From NCBI RefSeq assembly GCF_014171475.1, contig NZ_CP048817.1, positions 1,984,001 through 2,048,000 of the forward strand: 64,000 nt of DNA, read 5' to 3'. Made by a program: the position numbers and the translations under genes. Below, in pieces: positions 46,458-60,076 of the stretch (within the stretch, counting starts at the first letter, position 1; every line of letters begins with the position of its first letter). The notes below the pieces were generated by a model. The model had not been told where the DNA came from. It saw only the letters and a program-made list of their open reading frames with translations, and searched no databases. This stretch comes from Sphingomonas sp. So64.6b (GTDB taxonomy: Bacteria; Pseudomonadota; Alphaproteobacteria; Sphingomonadales; Sphingomonadaceae).

Positions 46458-47330
46458 ATGCCCTATATCAAAACTCGCGACGGCACCGACCTCTACGTCA
46501 AGGATTGGGGCAATGGCCGCCCGATCATCCTGATCCATGGCTGGCCGCTCTCGGCCGATAGCTGGGATGCACAGGCGCTGGCCCTGGCCGAGTCAGGATT
46601 TCGCGCGATCGCCTATGACCGGCGCGGCTTCGGGCGTTCGGGCCAGCCATGGAGCGGCTACGATTACGACACGCTGAGCGACGATTTGGCGGACGTCATG
46701 AAGGAAACCGGCGCGGGCAATGATGCGGTGATTGTCGGCTTCTCGATGGGTGGTGGCGAAGTTGCCCGCTATATGAGCCGTCATGACGGCAAGGGCGTGG
46801 TCGGCGCCGGCCTGATCTCGTCGGTGGTGCCGTACATGCTCAAGACCGACGACAATCCGCACGGCGTGCCCGAGGATCAATTGCACGCGATCGGCGAGGG
46901 CATCAAAAAGGATCGCTACGGCTTCTTCGCCGGCTTTTTCAAAGATTTCTACGGCATTGGCCTGGTCTCGCACCCGGTCGGCGCGGAACAGTTGCAATGG
47001 GCGCAGAATGTCGCGATGCAGGCCGGGCTGAGGGGCGTGCTGCAATGCGCCGACGCCTTTGGCCACACTGATTTCCGTGGCGATCTGGCGGCATTCCGCG
47101 TGCCGACGCTGGTGGTCCATGGCACCGGAGACAAGACCGTGCCGATCGATGCCACCGGCCGCGAGGCGGCCAGAGGCATCGCCGGATCGCAATTGGTCGA
47201 ATATGACGGCGCCCCGCACGGCCTGACCGTGAGCGAGAGCGACCGCTTCACCAACGATCTGCTGACCTTTCTCGGCGCAAAAGGTGCCACGCGGGTGACG
47301 GAGCATGAGGCAAGCCTGATCGAAAACTGA
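46458..47330 (+). CDS. Alpha/beta hydrolase (non-haem chloroperoxidase/esterase-like)
   Basis: A 290-residue alpha/beta hydrolase. The oxyanion region is HGWPLS, the nucleophile Ser is in GFSMGGGE, the acid Asp in GTGDKTVP and the catalytic His in GAPHGL. This is the cofactor-free perhydrolase/arylesterase group. Monocistronic: divergent from the DUF885 gene and followed by a perfect terminator hairpin at 47340. The substrate is unknown. Confidence 0.85.
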   Translation: MPYIKTRDGTDLYVKDWGNGRPIILIHGWPLSADSWDAQALALAESGFRAIAYDRRGFGRSGQPWSGYDYDTLSDDLADVMKETGAGNDAVIVGFSMGGGEVARYMSRHDGKGVVGAGLISSVVPYMLKTDDNPHGVPEDQLHAIGEGIKKDRYGFFAGFFKDFYGIGLVSHPVGAEQLQWAQNVAMQAGLRGVLQCADAFGHTDFRGDLAAFRVPTLVVHGTGDKTVPIDATGREAARGIAGSQLVEYDGAPHGLTVSESDRFTNDLLTFLGAKGATRVTEHEASLIEN

Positions 47331-47339
47331 GCGGGTCTA

Positions 47340-47368
47340 GGTACGGGCGGCCAAGTGCCGCCCGTACC
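47340..47368. terminator. Bidirectional hairpin terminator
   Basis: GGTACGGGCGGC, loop CAAGT, GCCGCCCGTACC: a perfect 12-bp stem between the convergent hydrolase and chrA. Confidence 0.8.
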
Positions 47369-47373
47369 GGATG

Positions 47374-48786
47374 TCAGCCGGTTATCCCCGTCAAATAGAG
47401 CGCGATCCCGGCCAACGAGGTCGCCGCCAGCGTCGGAATGGCCCCAACCTTGAACCGGATCATCGCGACGATTGCGGTAACCGACAGCAACAGCGCCCAG
47501 ATATCGACACTCGACAGGATTGGTACGTCGCAACGTATTGGTCCTGCGCGAAACGGCGTGACGGCGCGGAAAATCGTGTGGATCGCGAACCAGATCGCCA
47601 AGTTGAGAATTACGCCGACCACAGCGGCGGTGATCGCGGATAATGCGCCGGCCACCGCACGGTTGCCACGCAGGCGCTCGATGAACGGGGCACCGAGGAA
47701 TATCCACAGGAAGCAGGGCACGAACGTCACCCATGTCGCGAGCAATCCGCCAAGCGTGCCGGCAAGCAGCGGCGAGAGCATACCGGGCGAGCGATATGCG
47801 CCCATGAAACCGACGAATTGCAGCACCATGATCAACGGCCCCGGCGTGGTCTCCGCCATGCCAAGCCCGTCGAGCATCTCGCCGGGTTTGAGCCAGTGAT
47901 AGGATTGCACCGCCTCCTGCGCGACATAGGCGAGTACCGCATAGGCCCCGCCGAACGTGACCATCGCCATGGTCGAAAAGAAGGTGGCGATCTGGCTGAA
48001 CACATCGTTCGGGCCGAGCCACAGGATCAATATGGCGACCGGCACGAGCCATAGCGCCAGCCAGACGATCGCCGTGCGCAATGCGTCGCGGACCGACATT
48101 CGCGCATGCGCGGGCAGCTCTTCGCCGAGCAGCGTTTCGGCGTCCTCAACGATCCGGCCCTTGGCGGCGCCATGCCCGCCACCGACCTGGAACGCGGGCA
48201 TGCCAGCGCGACCGCCGAAATAGCCGATCATACCGGCCACCAGAACGATCAGCGGGAACGGTATGCCGACAAAGAAAATCAGCACAAAGGCGGCCGCCGC
48301 CATGCTCAACATGACCCGGTTCTTCAAGGCACGACCAGCGATGCGCACCACCGCCTGGAGTACGATCGCCAGCACCGCCGCCTTCAACCCGAAGAACAAT
48401 GCCGAGATGATCCCGAGCTTGCCGTAGATCGCGTAGATCCAGCTAAGCGTCATGATCGAGATCATACCGGGCAGGACGAACAGCCCACCCGCGATGATCC
48501 CGCCGCGCCTGCGATGCATCAACCAGCCGATATAGGTCGCGAGTTGCTGCGCTTCGGGGCCGGGCAGCAGCATGCAATAGTTGAGCGCGTGCAGGAATCG
48601 GTGCTCGCCGATCCAGCGTTTCTCTTCAACCAGCACGCGGTGCATCAGCGCGATCTGCCCGGCCGGTCCGCCGAACGACAGCGACGCGATACGCAGCCAG
48701 ACCCATAACGCCTCACGCAGGGAAACGCCGTGCGGCGCACCCGCGCGGGGCGCGGCGGGCGGAAAATTGTCTTGAACAGCATCCAT
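47374..48786 (-). CDS. chrA: Chromate transporter ChrA (two-domain CHR family)
   Basis: A 470-residue inner-membrane protein with two homologous CHR halves. The first has [13 protein letters not shown] and [13 protein letters not shown], and the second [12 protein letters not shown] and TTPGPLIM. ChrA exports chromate. ATG 48786 overlaps the chrB stop by one base (TGATG), so the two are translationally coupled. A central hydrophilic loop (about 195-235) separates the domains. Confidence 0.92.
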   Translation of the reverse strand: MDAVQDNFPPAAPRAGAPHGVSLREALWVWLRIASLSFGGPAGQIALMHRVLVEEKRWIGEHRFLHALNYCMLLPGPEAQQLATYIGWLMHRRRGGIIAGGLFVLPGMISIMTLSWIYAIYGKLGIISALFFGLKAAVLAIVLQAVVRIAGRALKNRVMLSMAAAAFVLIFFVGIPFPLIVLVAGMIGYFGGRAGMPAFQVGGGHGAAKGRIVEDAETLLGEELPAHARMSVRDALRTAIVWLALWLVPVAILILWLGPNDVFSQIATFFSTMAMVTFGGAYAVLAYVAQEAVQSYHWLKPGEMLDGLGMAETTPGPLIMVLQFVGFMGAYRSPGMLSPLLAGTLGGLLATWVTFVPCFLWIFLGAPFIERLRGNRAVAGALSAITAAVVGVILNLAIWFAIHTIFRAVTPFRAGPIRCDVPILSSVDIWALLLSVTAIVAMIRFKVGAIPTLAATSLAGIALYLTGITG

Positions 48787-49628
48787 CACACGCGCTCCCT
48801 CACCTTGGTGGGAACATGCGAGGTCCAGCTATGCGTCTCGCCGATCGCATCGCGACACCAGCGATAGAGCGCGCCATAGACTTGCAGCCCGGCGTCGAGC
48901 TGTTCGAGATCGTCGCCATAGATGCGCGACAGGCCGGGCGAGATGGCGAGCAACTCGGCTGCCTCCGGCGCCAGATCGGCGTGACCGGTATCGGCGCCGC
49001 GCACGATCGTGGCGAGCCGGGTCAGCGGTTCGTGTCCGGCAAGGCCGAATTCCTCGACCATCACATCGAAGGTGCAGCGCTCGCCGCGATGGTTCCACTC
49101 CGCGCCCTCGCCTTCCACGTCGAACGGTGTCGCGCCCATATTTTGGGCGACGCCCGGTACCTCCGGTGCCGATCCGAACAGGAAGAGCGCAGCCGGATCG
49201 ATAAAGCGCCGGATCAGCCAGGGGCAGGCGAAGCGATCGACTTTTGGCCGCGCCCTGGTGACCCACAAGGTCCGGCCGGTCGCGTCGCGTGGCGGCACCG
49301 CCGCATCGGCGATGGTCGGTAGCCCTGCCGCCTTCCAGCCATCGAACCCGCCTTCCAGCGGCTCGGCCGGCACGCCGGCCTGAAGCAACCAGGCAGCAAC
49401 GCCATGGTTCGACGCGCCGCCATCCTCGCACACGATCACCGCCGTGCGTGCGGCAAAGTCCCCCGCCCATGCGGCGGGCGCGGCGGCCGAACGCCGCTGC
49501 GCACCGGGAATATAATATGGGTCGATCGCCCAATGAGCATCATCGCGAATGTCGATGATCGCAGGAGACCGGGCTGTACCGATCAGCCGGGCAAGCTTGT
49601 CGATGGTTATACTGTTGATTGCGGGCAT
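48786..49628 (-). CDS. chrB: Rhodanese-ChrB fusion chromate resistance protein
   Basis: A 280-residue protein: an N-terminal rhodanese domain (about 1-105; active-site loop VCEDGGASNHG keeps the Cys) fused to a ChrB C-terminal domain starting WVTRARPKVDRFACPWLIRRFID. ChrB proteins regulate or assist ChrA-mediated chromate resistance; the rhodanese fusion is a known variant. It is the upstream gene of the chrBA pair. No separate regulator is adjacent. Confidence 0.88.
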   Translation of the reverse strand: MPAINSITIDKLARLIGTARSPAIIDIRDDAHWAIDPYYIPGAQRRSAAAPAAWAGDFAARTAVIVCEDGGASNHGVAAWLLQAGVPAEPLEGGFDGWKAAGLPTIADAAVPPRDATGRTLWVTRARPKVDRFACPWLIRRFIDPAALFLFGSAPEVPGVAQNMGATPFDVEGEGAEWNHRGERCTFDVMVEEFGLAGHEPLTRLATIVRGADTGHADLAPEAAELLAISPGLSRIYGDDLEQLDAGLQVYGALYRWCRDAIGETHSWTSHVPTKVRERV

Positions 49629-49786
49629 GATGCGTCCTCGAATTCAGGGACGCGATACTTCAGCCTGTCGCCTCATGGGGCGATCGCAGGCCCCATGCGC
49701 CTAAACTCAACTTCTGCCGCCCGATGTCAAGCGTTTGCGTTGTCGCCGCGCTTTCCTCGCCCACAGATATCTGCAATCCCGCGCTG

Positions 49787-50206
49787 ATGACGCGATATTT
49801 TCCGATCGAGATCAACGTGCCGTTGAGGGCCAGCCACAGCGAACTTCTTGCATTTCATTGGCGCAGTAATGGGATCACTGCCGAGTTCGCGCTGCCTGGC
49901 GATGACGCACGGGCATTGCTTGTGACTTTTGATCGCGAGTGCATCGTCAGAATCGTGGACGAGTTCCCTCTGAGTACCGAAGACACCCTGGTGGAGGGGC
50001 TGGTATCCGAGCATTTTTCTTATCGCGTCGAGGGAGCAGCATTTGCTCGGGCTCAGTCAAAACCATGGAAAGAAACTAATTCGGCGGTGCACTATCAGTT
50101 CGTCACGGGAAGCGCTTGCCTAGACGTATTATCCGGCGGCACGCCAACCTTCGAGGTGGTTGCGCGGCGCGGTGACCGGGAGCTTGGCGCCCCTGAGTGC
50201 CGCTAA
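49787..50206 (+). CDS. Hypothetical protein
   Basis: 139 residues, soluble, beta-rich, starting MTRYFPIEINV. No family is recognised. ATG 49787 gives the natural-looking N-terminus; ATG 49724 adds 21 residues of less convincing sequence. The base composition in the second half is less GC-rich than neighbours, hinting at acquired DNA. The last 4 bp overlap the convergent ftsB stop. Confidence 0.55.
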   Translation: MTRYFPIEINVPLRASHSELLAFHWRSNGITAEFALPGDDARALLVTFDRECIVRIVDEFPLSTEDTLVEGLVSEHFSYRVEGAAFARAQSKPWKETNSAVHYQFVTGSACLDVLSGGTPTFEVVARRGDRELGAPECR

Positions 50207-50517
50207 GGCTTCATCGGCAGGATGACATCGTCGGGATGCGCGACGTTCAATTTCTTGCGCACCAGCTCGTCGACCATGTCCGGGTCGGCCTTGTTCGGGT
50301 CGAGCAGATTGACCCGGTTCTGCCACTCGGCGCGCTTCTGCTTGAGCGCGGCGAGTTCGACGTCCCGCTTGCTCAACTGACGCTTGATATCGCCATAAGC
50401 GCGCGCGCCATTGGGGCCGAGCACAGCGTACATCCCGAAAACCGCCATCACGATCAATAGAACCGCCGGACCAATGGCCCGGCGGAGCATGAGGCGTAAG
50501 GGAGAACGCTTTGTCAT
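50203..50517 (-). CDS. ftsB: FtsB/DivIC-like septum formation initiator
   Basis: A 104-residue bitopic membrane protein: short basic N-terminus, one transmembrane helix (about 14-33), then a coiled coil (about 40-70) and a C-terminal DPDMVDELVRKKLNVAHPDDVIL typical of the family. It forms part of the divisome (FtsQLB). Located next to eno, as in many proteobacteria. Confidence 0.88.
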   Translation of the reverse strand: MTKRSPLRLMLRRAIGPAVLLIVMAVFGMYAVLGPNGARAYGDIKRQLSKRDVELAALKQKRAEWQNRVNLLDPNKADPDMVDELVRKKLNVAHPDDVILPMKP

Positions 50518-50581
50518 TGCGTGATTCTTAACCCGCGCGACTCGCGGATCAAGCTTTAATTTACCATGTTGCGGCGATTGC

Positions 50582-51871
<1,290 letters not shown>

Positions 51872-52015
51872 CTAATCGTGGGCGGGCACCAGCGTTGCGG
51901 TGAATTCGGCCGAGCCTCTATCGGCTAACCGCGCATGCGGCAATTCGCAGGTGGCCGATGGAACCGGAAGCCGGTCTTGCCGGTTGATCGTAACGACACT
52001 CGAGAAAGGGTTCAC

Positions 52016-52621
52016 ATGGCCGAAGACGCTCCCAAAGCTCCGAAGCCGGCCACGCCGGTAAAGAAGGCCGCCACCAGCGCCACGCCGAGGAAAGCGCTCA
52101 ACGGCGCCTCATCGGCCAAGGCGAAGCCAACCCCCAAACCGAAGCCCGCAAAACCGCTGAAAGGTCCCACCGTGGATACCACCACCATCGAAAACCCGAC
52201 CACCGCCAAGCCAGCCACGGACGCCAGCCCGATTTCCGCACAGGCACTGAAGGACGGAGCGGCGAAATTCACCAAGGATGCCGGCACCAAGGCACGCAGC
52301 TATGCCGAGGACGGCAAGGCGCGCGCGGGCGGCGCGCTCGACGAATTGTCGAAGATGATGAACGACGCCGCCGGTACGGTCGATGAGAAGCTCGGCGCGC
52401 AATATGGTCAATATGCGCGCTCCGCCGCCGAGGCGGTGTCGGGCTTTTCCGAATCGCTGAAGTCGAAGGGAATCGACGACCTGATCAGCGATGCGCGTGG
52501 CTTCGTGAAGAAAAGTCCGGCGATCGCAATCGGCACGGCGGCGGCGGTCGGATTCGTGCTCGTTCGGCTGATCAAGTCGGGCCTTGATGCAGCGGATCGC
52601 ACGACCGACGATAAAGCCTAG
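52016..52621 (+). CDS. Ala/Lys/Pro-rich protein with C-terminal hydrophobic segment (YqjD/ElaB-like)
   Basis: A 201-residue protein. Residues 1-75 are low-complexity Pro/Lys/Ala, 85-165 form amphipathic helices, and near the C-terminus a hydrophobic stretch (AIAIGTAAAVGFVLVRLI) could anchor it in the membrane. This architecture recalls YqjD/ElaB ribosome- or membrane-associated proteins. First of four consecutive genes that together look like an inner-membrane stress cluster. Confidence 0.7.
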   Translation: MAEDAPKAPKPATPVKKAATSATPRKALNGASSAKAKPTPKPKPAKPLKGPTVDTTTIENPTTAKPATDASPISAQALKDGAAKFTKDAGTKARSYAEDGKARAGGALDELSKMMNDAAGTVDEKLGAQYGQYARSAAEAVSGFSESLKSKGIDDLISDARGFVKKSPAIAIGTAAAVGFVLVRLIKSGLDAADRTTDDKA

Positions 52622-52640
52622 TTCGAGTTTCGGGGGTAAT

Positions 52641-52994
52641 ATGGACGATCAACCGTCGCCCGACGAGAACAGCATTGCGGCGCTGTTCTCGCGGTTGATC
52701 GACGATGCCGAGCGTTTCGTGCGGGCCGAGATCCGGCTTTATCGCGCGCAATTGTTCGACCGGATCGGCGACGCCAAGGCCGCGATCCTGCTTGGCGTAA
52801 CCGCCTTTCTGCTCGCGCAGAGTGCGTTTATCGCACTGTTCGTCGGGCTGGTGCTGATCCTGGTACCCGTGATCGGTCCGGCCTGGGCGATCGTCATCGT
52901 CATCGGATCGGGGCTGGCCATTGCCGGGGTGCTGGTCAAGATCGCGATCGACAAGATCCGCAAGGTCACCGCGATCAAGGATCATGCGGAATGA
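52641..52994 (+). CDS. Phage holin superfamily III (YqjE-like) membrane protein
   Basis: A 117-residue protein with an N-terminal amphipathic helix (IDDAERFVRAEIRLYRAQL) and two transmembrane helices (about 48-72 and 78-102). This is the holin-like/YqjE family, usually chromosomal and not phage-related. Its stop overlaps the next start (ATGA). Confidence 0.78.
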   Translation: MDDQPSPDENSIAALFSRLIDDAERFVRAEIRLYRAQLFDRIGDAKAAILLGVTAFLLAQSAFIALFVGLVLILVPVIGPAWAIVIVIGSGLAIAGVLVKIAIDKIRKVTAIKDHAE

Positions 52995-53377
52995 GCGCCG
53001 GGATCGACCCAGACGAACCGGACCTCGTCTTCGCGAAGATGCGCTCCGTGGAAGCGCGCGAGCGGCTCGCCGGCACGCTGGTCGAGTTACAGGCACGGCT
53101 CAACCCCAAGGCGCTGGCGCGCGAGGCGATCCAGGAGTTGAAGGAAACCGGTCAGGAAATGGCGCGCGAAGGGCTGGAGGCAGCGAAACGCCATCCCCTG
53201 ACCCTTGCCGGCGCTGCGACGGCGGTCGGCATCTTCCTGGCGCGCAAGCCCCTGTCTAAGCTGATCAGCGAATTGAGCGAGCCCCCATCCGACGTCGACA
53301 CCAATGCAACCCCTGCCCCGCCAACGAGTTTGACCAATGAACGGGCCAGCGCCCGTGGCAAGAGGACCGAGACATGA
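52991..53377 (+). CDS. DUF3618 family protein
   Basis: 128 residues, starting with a helical segment (VEARERLAGTLVELQARLNPKAL) typical of DUF3618, followed by a short hydrophobic segment (TLAGAATAVGIFLARKP). Overlaps the neighbours on both sides by 4 bp, so it is translationally coupled in the cluster. Function unknown; the family commonly accompanies YqjE/YqjD-like genes. Confidence 0.75.
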   Translation: MSAGIDPDEPDLVFAKMRSVEARERLAGTLVELQARLNPKALAREAIQELKETGQEMAREGLEAAKRHPLTLAGAATAVGIFLARKPLSKLISELSEPPSDVDTNATPAPPTSLTNERASARGKRTET

Positions 53378-53808
53378 CCGAAGCGACCGCAACCCATGCC
53401 GCAAAACCCGTGAAGCGCAGCGCGATGGAAAAAACCTATGACAAGGCGGCCAAGGCGCTGCGCAAAAGCCGCAAGAATGCGCTGGATACCGCACGCAGCA
53501 CGGCCGACAGCCTCCAATCCAATCCCGTAGCGGTGCTCGCCGGCGGAATCGCGCTGGGTGCGGTGCTCGGCGCGCTGCTGCCGCGCAGCGAGCGCGAGGG
53601 TAAATTGCTCGCACCGGTCGGCAAGCGCATCGCCGACACCACGGGCGCCGCGGCCAAGGCGGCGCGCGATGCCGGCAAGGCCGAACTCGACTCGCTTGGC
53701 CTGAACAAGAATGCGGCGCGCGATCAGGCGGGCAAGCTGCTTGGCGGCGTGGTCAAGGCGCTGGCGACCGCCGGTGCGGCGGCGGCAAAGACCACCAAGA
53801 AGGAATAG
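53374..53808 (+). CDS. Small helical protein with central hydrophobic segment (ElaB/YqjD-like)
   Basis: 144 residues, Ala/Lys-rich. A central segment (NPVAVLAGGIALGAVLGALLPR) could insert in the membrane; both flanks are amphipathic helices. Last gene of the coupled cluster 52016-53808. No enzymatic motif. Confidence 0.7.
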   Translation: MTEATATHAAKPVKRSAMEKTYDKAAKALRKSRKNALDTARSTADSLQSNPVAVLAGGIALGAVLGALLPRSEREGKLLAPVGKRIADTTGAAAKAARDAGKAELDSLGLNKNAARDQAGKLLGGVVKALATAGAAAAKTTKKE

Positions 53809-53870
53809 CGCTTCAATCGAGCGCAACCACTCTCTAAGGACATGCGCGACTCCTTCCCCGGGAAACGCAT

Positions 53871-54098
53871 ATGAGCAAACTCCACCTCGTCTTCGGCGGC
53901 CGCGTCAGCGACCCGCGTACTCTCGACTTCGACGATCTCGACTCGATCGAGATCGTCGGCATGTTTCAGGATTATGCCAGCGCCGAAAAGGCATGGCGCG
54001 CGGCTGCGCAACGCACGGTCGATGATGCCGGTATGAAGTTCGTGGTGGTTCATCTCCACCGCCTGCTTGAGCCGGATTTGTTGGCGCCACCTGCTTAA
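53871..54098 (+). CDS. DUF4170 family protein
   Basis: A 75-residue protein with LVFGGRVSDPRTLDFDDL and FVVVHLHRLLEP, which match the alphaproteobacterial DUF4170 family. Small, soluble, conserved in Sphingomonadales and relatives. Function unknown. Separated by 62 bp from the membrane cluster; convergent with the rhomboid-like gene. Confidence 0.8.
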   Translation: MSKLHLVFGGRVSDPRTLDFDDLDSIEIVGMFQDYASAEKAWRAAAQRTVDDAGMKFVVVHLHRLLEPDLLAPPA

Positions 54099-54124
54099 TA
54101 GCTCCTCCCCGGCACGGGGCGGAT

Positions 54125-54793
54125 TTAAGCCTTGCGGTACTGCCAGGCGAGCAATGGCTTGGCGAGCGCGACGCCCGCGATGAGTCCGCCGATCGGTTCG
54201 ACGATCGAGACCGACATCTCGAAATTCTGCGCGACGACCTGAAAAACGATCTGGATCGCCAGCCAAATGCCGGCGAGGATCGCGATCTGGATCGAGCGGC
54301 TATGCCCTTGCGCGATCGGAATCGCGCGCGGCACGCCATAGAGCATGAAATACGCGCCGAGCACCGCGAACACCGCCGGCTCAAGCCCGGCGCTGGGCAG
54401 CAGCGAGTTCGGTGTCAGGATCAGCCGCGCAAGCGCGCCGCCATAGGCTCCGGCGAGGAAAACGATGCCCAGCCCGACGGGCCTGATCGCCTTTTCAACG
54501 AAGCGTCCGGCGATCAGCAGGAAAATGAGGTTAAAGATCGGCGACACGAAATCGCGCGCCAGAAAGGCCGAGGCGAGCGGCGACAGCCACGACCAGAACG
54601 GATCGTCGCGCCACGCGCCGGCCAGGAACAGCTGCGGGCTGAAGCCGAACATCATCGACGCCGCGAGCAGACCGAAGACCGACGCGGACAACAGCAATAC
54701 GAACACCGACAGCGCAATCAGCGCATCGGTGAAGCGTCCGCGGGGAAGATCGATCCCGTTCAGATGAATTCGATCTTCGACACGACGTACCAA
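54125..54793 (-). CDS. Rhomboid-family membrane protein lacking catalytic residues
   Basis: About 222 residues with six hydrophobic segments in the rhomboid arrangement ([18 protein letters not shown] in TM2, [12 protein letters not shown] in TM4, [16 protein letters not shown] in TM6). The catalytic GxSG is replaced by GLEP (residues 136-139; Ser to Glu138), and the His before IGG in TM6 is Pro200, so it should be proteolytically inactive. The start is uncertain: TTG 54793 lies inside the end of greA and no in-frame ATG occurs early. Co-transcribed with greA. Confidence 0.7.
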   Translation of the reverse strand: MVRRVEDRIHLNGIDLPRGRFTDALIALSVFVLLLSASVFGLLAASMMFGFSPQLFLAGAWRDDPFWSWLSPLASAFLARDFVSPIFNLIFLLIAGRFVEKAIRPVGLGIVFLAGAYGGALARLILTPNSLLPSAGLEPAVFAVLGAYFMLYGVPRAIPIAQGHSRSIQIAILAGIWLAIQIVFQVVAQNFEMSVSIVEPIGGLIAGVALAKPLLAWQYRKA

Positions 54794-55236
54794 CGGTCGC
54801 CCGAGGGCACGGTCACTTCGACCTCTTCATCGACCTTACGGCCGATCAGGCCACGGCCGAGCGGCGAATTGTACGAGATGCGACCGCCCTTGGCATCCGC
54901 CTCGGTCTGACCGACGATCTGATACTTTACCGGCTTCTCATCCTCGTCGAGCAGCGTGACGGTTGCGCCGAACACGACCTTGTCGCCCGACAATTCCTTC
55001 GGATCGATCACCTGAGCGCGGGACAATTTGTCCTCGATATCGCTGATCGACGCTTCGATCTGGCCCTGCCGCTCCTTGGCGGCATGATATTCGGCGTTTT
55101 CGGAAAGGTCGCCATGCGCGCGCGCTTCCTCGATCGCATCGACGATCTGCGGGCGTTCCGCTTTCAGCCGTTTCAGGTCCGCATTGAGCTTCTCATAGCC
55201 TTCTTGCAGCATCGGCATTTTTTCGACGGTCGCCAT
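54760..55236 (-). CDS. greA: Transcription elongation factor GreA
   Basis: 158 residues: an N-terminal coiled coil (about 1-75) with acidic tip residues [20 protein letters not shown], and a C-terminal FKBP-like domain ending [18 protein letters not shown]. It stimulates transcript cleavage by backtracked RNA polymerase. Downstream of carB as in many alphaproteobacteria. The following rhomboid-like frame overlaps its end. Confidence 0.96.
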   Translation of the reverse strand: MATVEKMPMLQEGYEKLNADLKRLKAERPQIVDAIEEARAHGDLSENAEYHAAKERQGQIEASISDIEDKLSRAQVIDPKELSGDKVVFGATVTLLDEDEKPVKYQIVGQTEADAKGGRISYNSPLGRGLIGRKVDEEVEVTVPSGDRWYVVSKIEFI

Positions 55237-55318
55237 CCCTTACAGTCCTTCGTCTTCGAAAAATTCCCCGTTGGCCGACCCTGAGGGGCCCGCCCGCACG
55301 TTGTTCTCATGTGGGGAA

Positions 55319-58654
<3,336 letters not shown>

Positions 58655-58759
58655 TATCGCGTCTGTTTCTTTGTTTTGTGCCGAGGGGCGAGGTCATCGA
58701 GCGTTGTCGCATAGCCGGGAGGCGCGACAAATTGAATCGCACCGTCGCGGCGCGGAAAG

Positions 58760-58816
58760 CGGCCATCGGCGGGAGATATGGCACACCGGAATGTGCCACA
58801 TCTTTTGGTGGGGCCG
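58760..58816. repeat. GGAGATAT hairpin repeat, copy 3
   Basis: Outer stem CGGCC/GGCCG; inner GATATGGCACA, CCGGAA, TGTGCCACATC. Its core and an AT-rich right flank (CATATCATTTAATTTCAA) resemble the copy at 26998 and its flank. Confidence 0.6.
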
Positions 58817-58922
58817 ACCGAATTCACGGCCATATCATTTAATTTCAATAGGTTGCGAAATATATTGGGCAAGCGCTGTGGAGAAATGGCGAGGCTTTGA
58901 GCCATTGTCCGGGCCGGATTAG

Positions 58923-58959
58923 GTGCATACATTGACTGCAATGCATTCATTGTATGCAG
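58923..58959. promoter_or_regulatory. Probable vapBC operator (inverted repeats)
   Basis: TGCATACA and TGTATGCA form an inverted repeat with a centre of about 19 bp, and ACTGCA/TGCAGT nest inside. RHH antitoxins such as VapB normally bind such promoter palindromes. Confidence 0.5.
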
Positions 58960-59001
58960 TGGATGCACTGCCGGCAGCGGATGATGCTGGGAGGACGGGC
59001 G

Positions 59002-59277
59002 ATGGGTTTCATTACGGTTCGAAATGTCGATGATGCCGTCAAGGAAAGCATCCGCGTGACGGCCGCCAGGAACGGCCGCTCGATCGAGGCGGAGATCAGG
59101 GCGCTGCTCGAGCGGACTTATGCCCCGACGGACGCCGACCGCGCCGCACGCATCCGGGCGATGTCGGGCGAGGCGTGGGTCGACCATCTGATCGCGATCG
59201 CGGACGGCGTCGAACTGCCGCAGCCCGAGCGCAGTGGCAAGGCCACCGAACAGCGCGAGATATTCGGTGCTGATTGA
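59002..59277 (+). CDS. vapB: VapB/FitA-type antitoxin
   Basis: A 91-residue protein with a ribbon-helix-helix N-terminus (FITVRNVDDAVKESIRVTAA with GRSIEAEIRALLE) and a C-terminal toxin-binding tail. GGGAGG precedes ATG 59002. The toxin gene starts inside its last codons. It neutralises VapC and autoregulates the operon. Inserted in the car region. Confidence 0.88.
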   Translation: MGFITVRNVDDAVKESIRVTAARNGRSIEAEIRALLERTYAPTDADRAARIRAMSGEAWVDHLIAIADGVELPQPERSGKATEQREIFGAD

Positions 59278-59677
59278 TACCAATATCTGGATCGAACTGG
59301 CGCGGCGCCGGCCCGAGCCGAAAGTGGTCGCGTTCCTGGCCGAGAACAGCGCGCGCTGTTTCCTGTCGACCATCGTGCTTGCCGAAATCGAATATGGCAT
59401 CGACAGTGCGCCCGACCCGGCGCGCCGCGACCGGATGATCGGCTTCCTCGACGCTATTCTTGCGCGATGCGGCGACCGTGTCCTCAGTCCGGACATGGCG
59501 ACCGCGGTGGTGTGGGGGAAGACCAAGGCGGGCCTGGAGGCGATCGGCCAACCCATCGCCGATATCGACTTGCTGATCGCGTCACAGGCCATCGCGGCGG
59601 AAATGCCGTTGGTGACCGGGAATGTCTCCGACATGGCGAGGACAGGCGCGGCCATCATCAACCCGTGGGACGATTGA
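59267..59677 (+). CDS. vapC: VapC PIN-domain toxin ribonuclease
   Basis: A 136-residue PIN-domain protein. Acidic residues Asp4 (LIDTN), Glu40 (LAEIEYG), Asp101 (DIDLLIA) and Asp122 are as expected for Mg2+-dependent RNA cleavage. GTG 59267 is chosen because the conserved LIDTN motif begins there and overlaps the vapB stop; the longer frame upstream is not conserved. VapC toxins cleave tRNA or rRNA. Confidence 0.88.
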   Translation: MLIDTNIWIELARRRPEPKVVAFLAENSARCFLSTIVLAEIEYGIDSAPDPARRDRMIGFLDAILARCGDRVLSPDMATAVVWGKTKAGLEAIGQPIADIDLLIASQAIAAEMPLVTGNVSDMARTGAAIINPWDD

Positions 59678-59692
59678 TCGACGGCGCGGACG

Positions 59693-59771
59693 TACGATCG
59701 AACGCGCTCGCCTGACCGATCGGGCCGGAACCGACGACGAATAGTGAGGAAATGTCGGTGCGCTTGGGCAT
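59693..59771 (-). pseudogene. Remnant of a carB 5' end
   Basis: Starting at ATG 59771 on the minus strand, about 26 codons read [17 protein letters not shown] then IGQASAFD, matching the CarB N-terminus ([25 protein letters not shown]) with substitutions and a two-codon deletion. The frame then loses similarity. Its ATG overlaps the lipoprotein stop (TAATG), as if the ancestral order was carA-lipoprotein-carB. Confidence 0.8.
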
Positions 59772-60076
59772 TACTGGCTGTTGCCTTCGACGACGTACTG
59801 TTCGTTGCCGACAAAGCCCAACTTGGGAAACTTCGACTTCCGCAGTTCGGTCAGCGCACAATCGAACGACTCGTACCTGGCGGTCGGAGGAGGCTGGAAG
59901 TGAATATCATCCTCACGTTCGAGCGTGAGCGCAGATTGAGGCAAACCGCACTTTTGAGAAATGGCGTTTAGCGAAGCGATTTTTTGTTGACGCACGGAGA
60001 CGGATTTATCGTTGGTGGCCGGAGGTGTGCATCCGGTCGACAGACCGGCGAGCGCGAGAAGCCAGATCTTCTTCAC
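59771..60076 (-). CDS. Small lipoprotein of unknown function
   Basis: 101 residues with a lipoprotein signal (KKIWLLALAGLSTGC; lipobox Cys16) and two further cysteines. Its ATG overlaps the carA stop by 4 bp, and its stop overlaps the start of the carB remnant. No family recognised; codon composition is less GC-rich than neighbours. Confidence 0.65.
   Translation of the reverse strand: MKKIWLLALAGLSTGCTPPATNDKSVSVRQQKIASLNAISQKCGLPQSALTLEREDDIHFQPPPTARYESFDCALTELRKSKFPKLGFVGNEQYVVEGNSQ

Larger units (their letters stand above)
58655..59001. other. Intergenic region between carB and vapB
   Basis: A 347-bp gap holding the carB promoter side, a GGAGATAT-type hairpin repeat (58760-58816), an AT-richer tract (about 58830-58870) and, at 58921-58990, several overlapping inverted repeats (TGCATACA/TGTATGCA; CAGTG/CACTG) that probably form the vapBC operator. 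No gene is seen. Confidence 0.65.

Noticed and set aside
58949..58969. Possible ninth copy of the 21-bp operator upstream of vapB
   Set aside because: The left half-site ATTGTATGC matches, but the right half (GGATGCACT) does not, and the region has its own inverted repeats better explained as a VapB operator.
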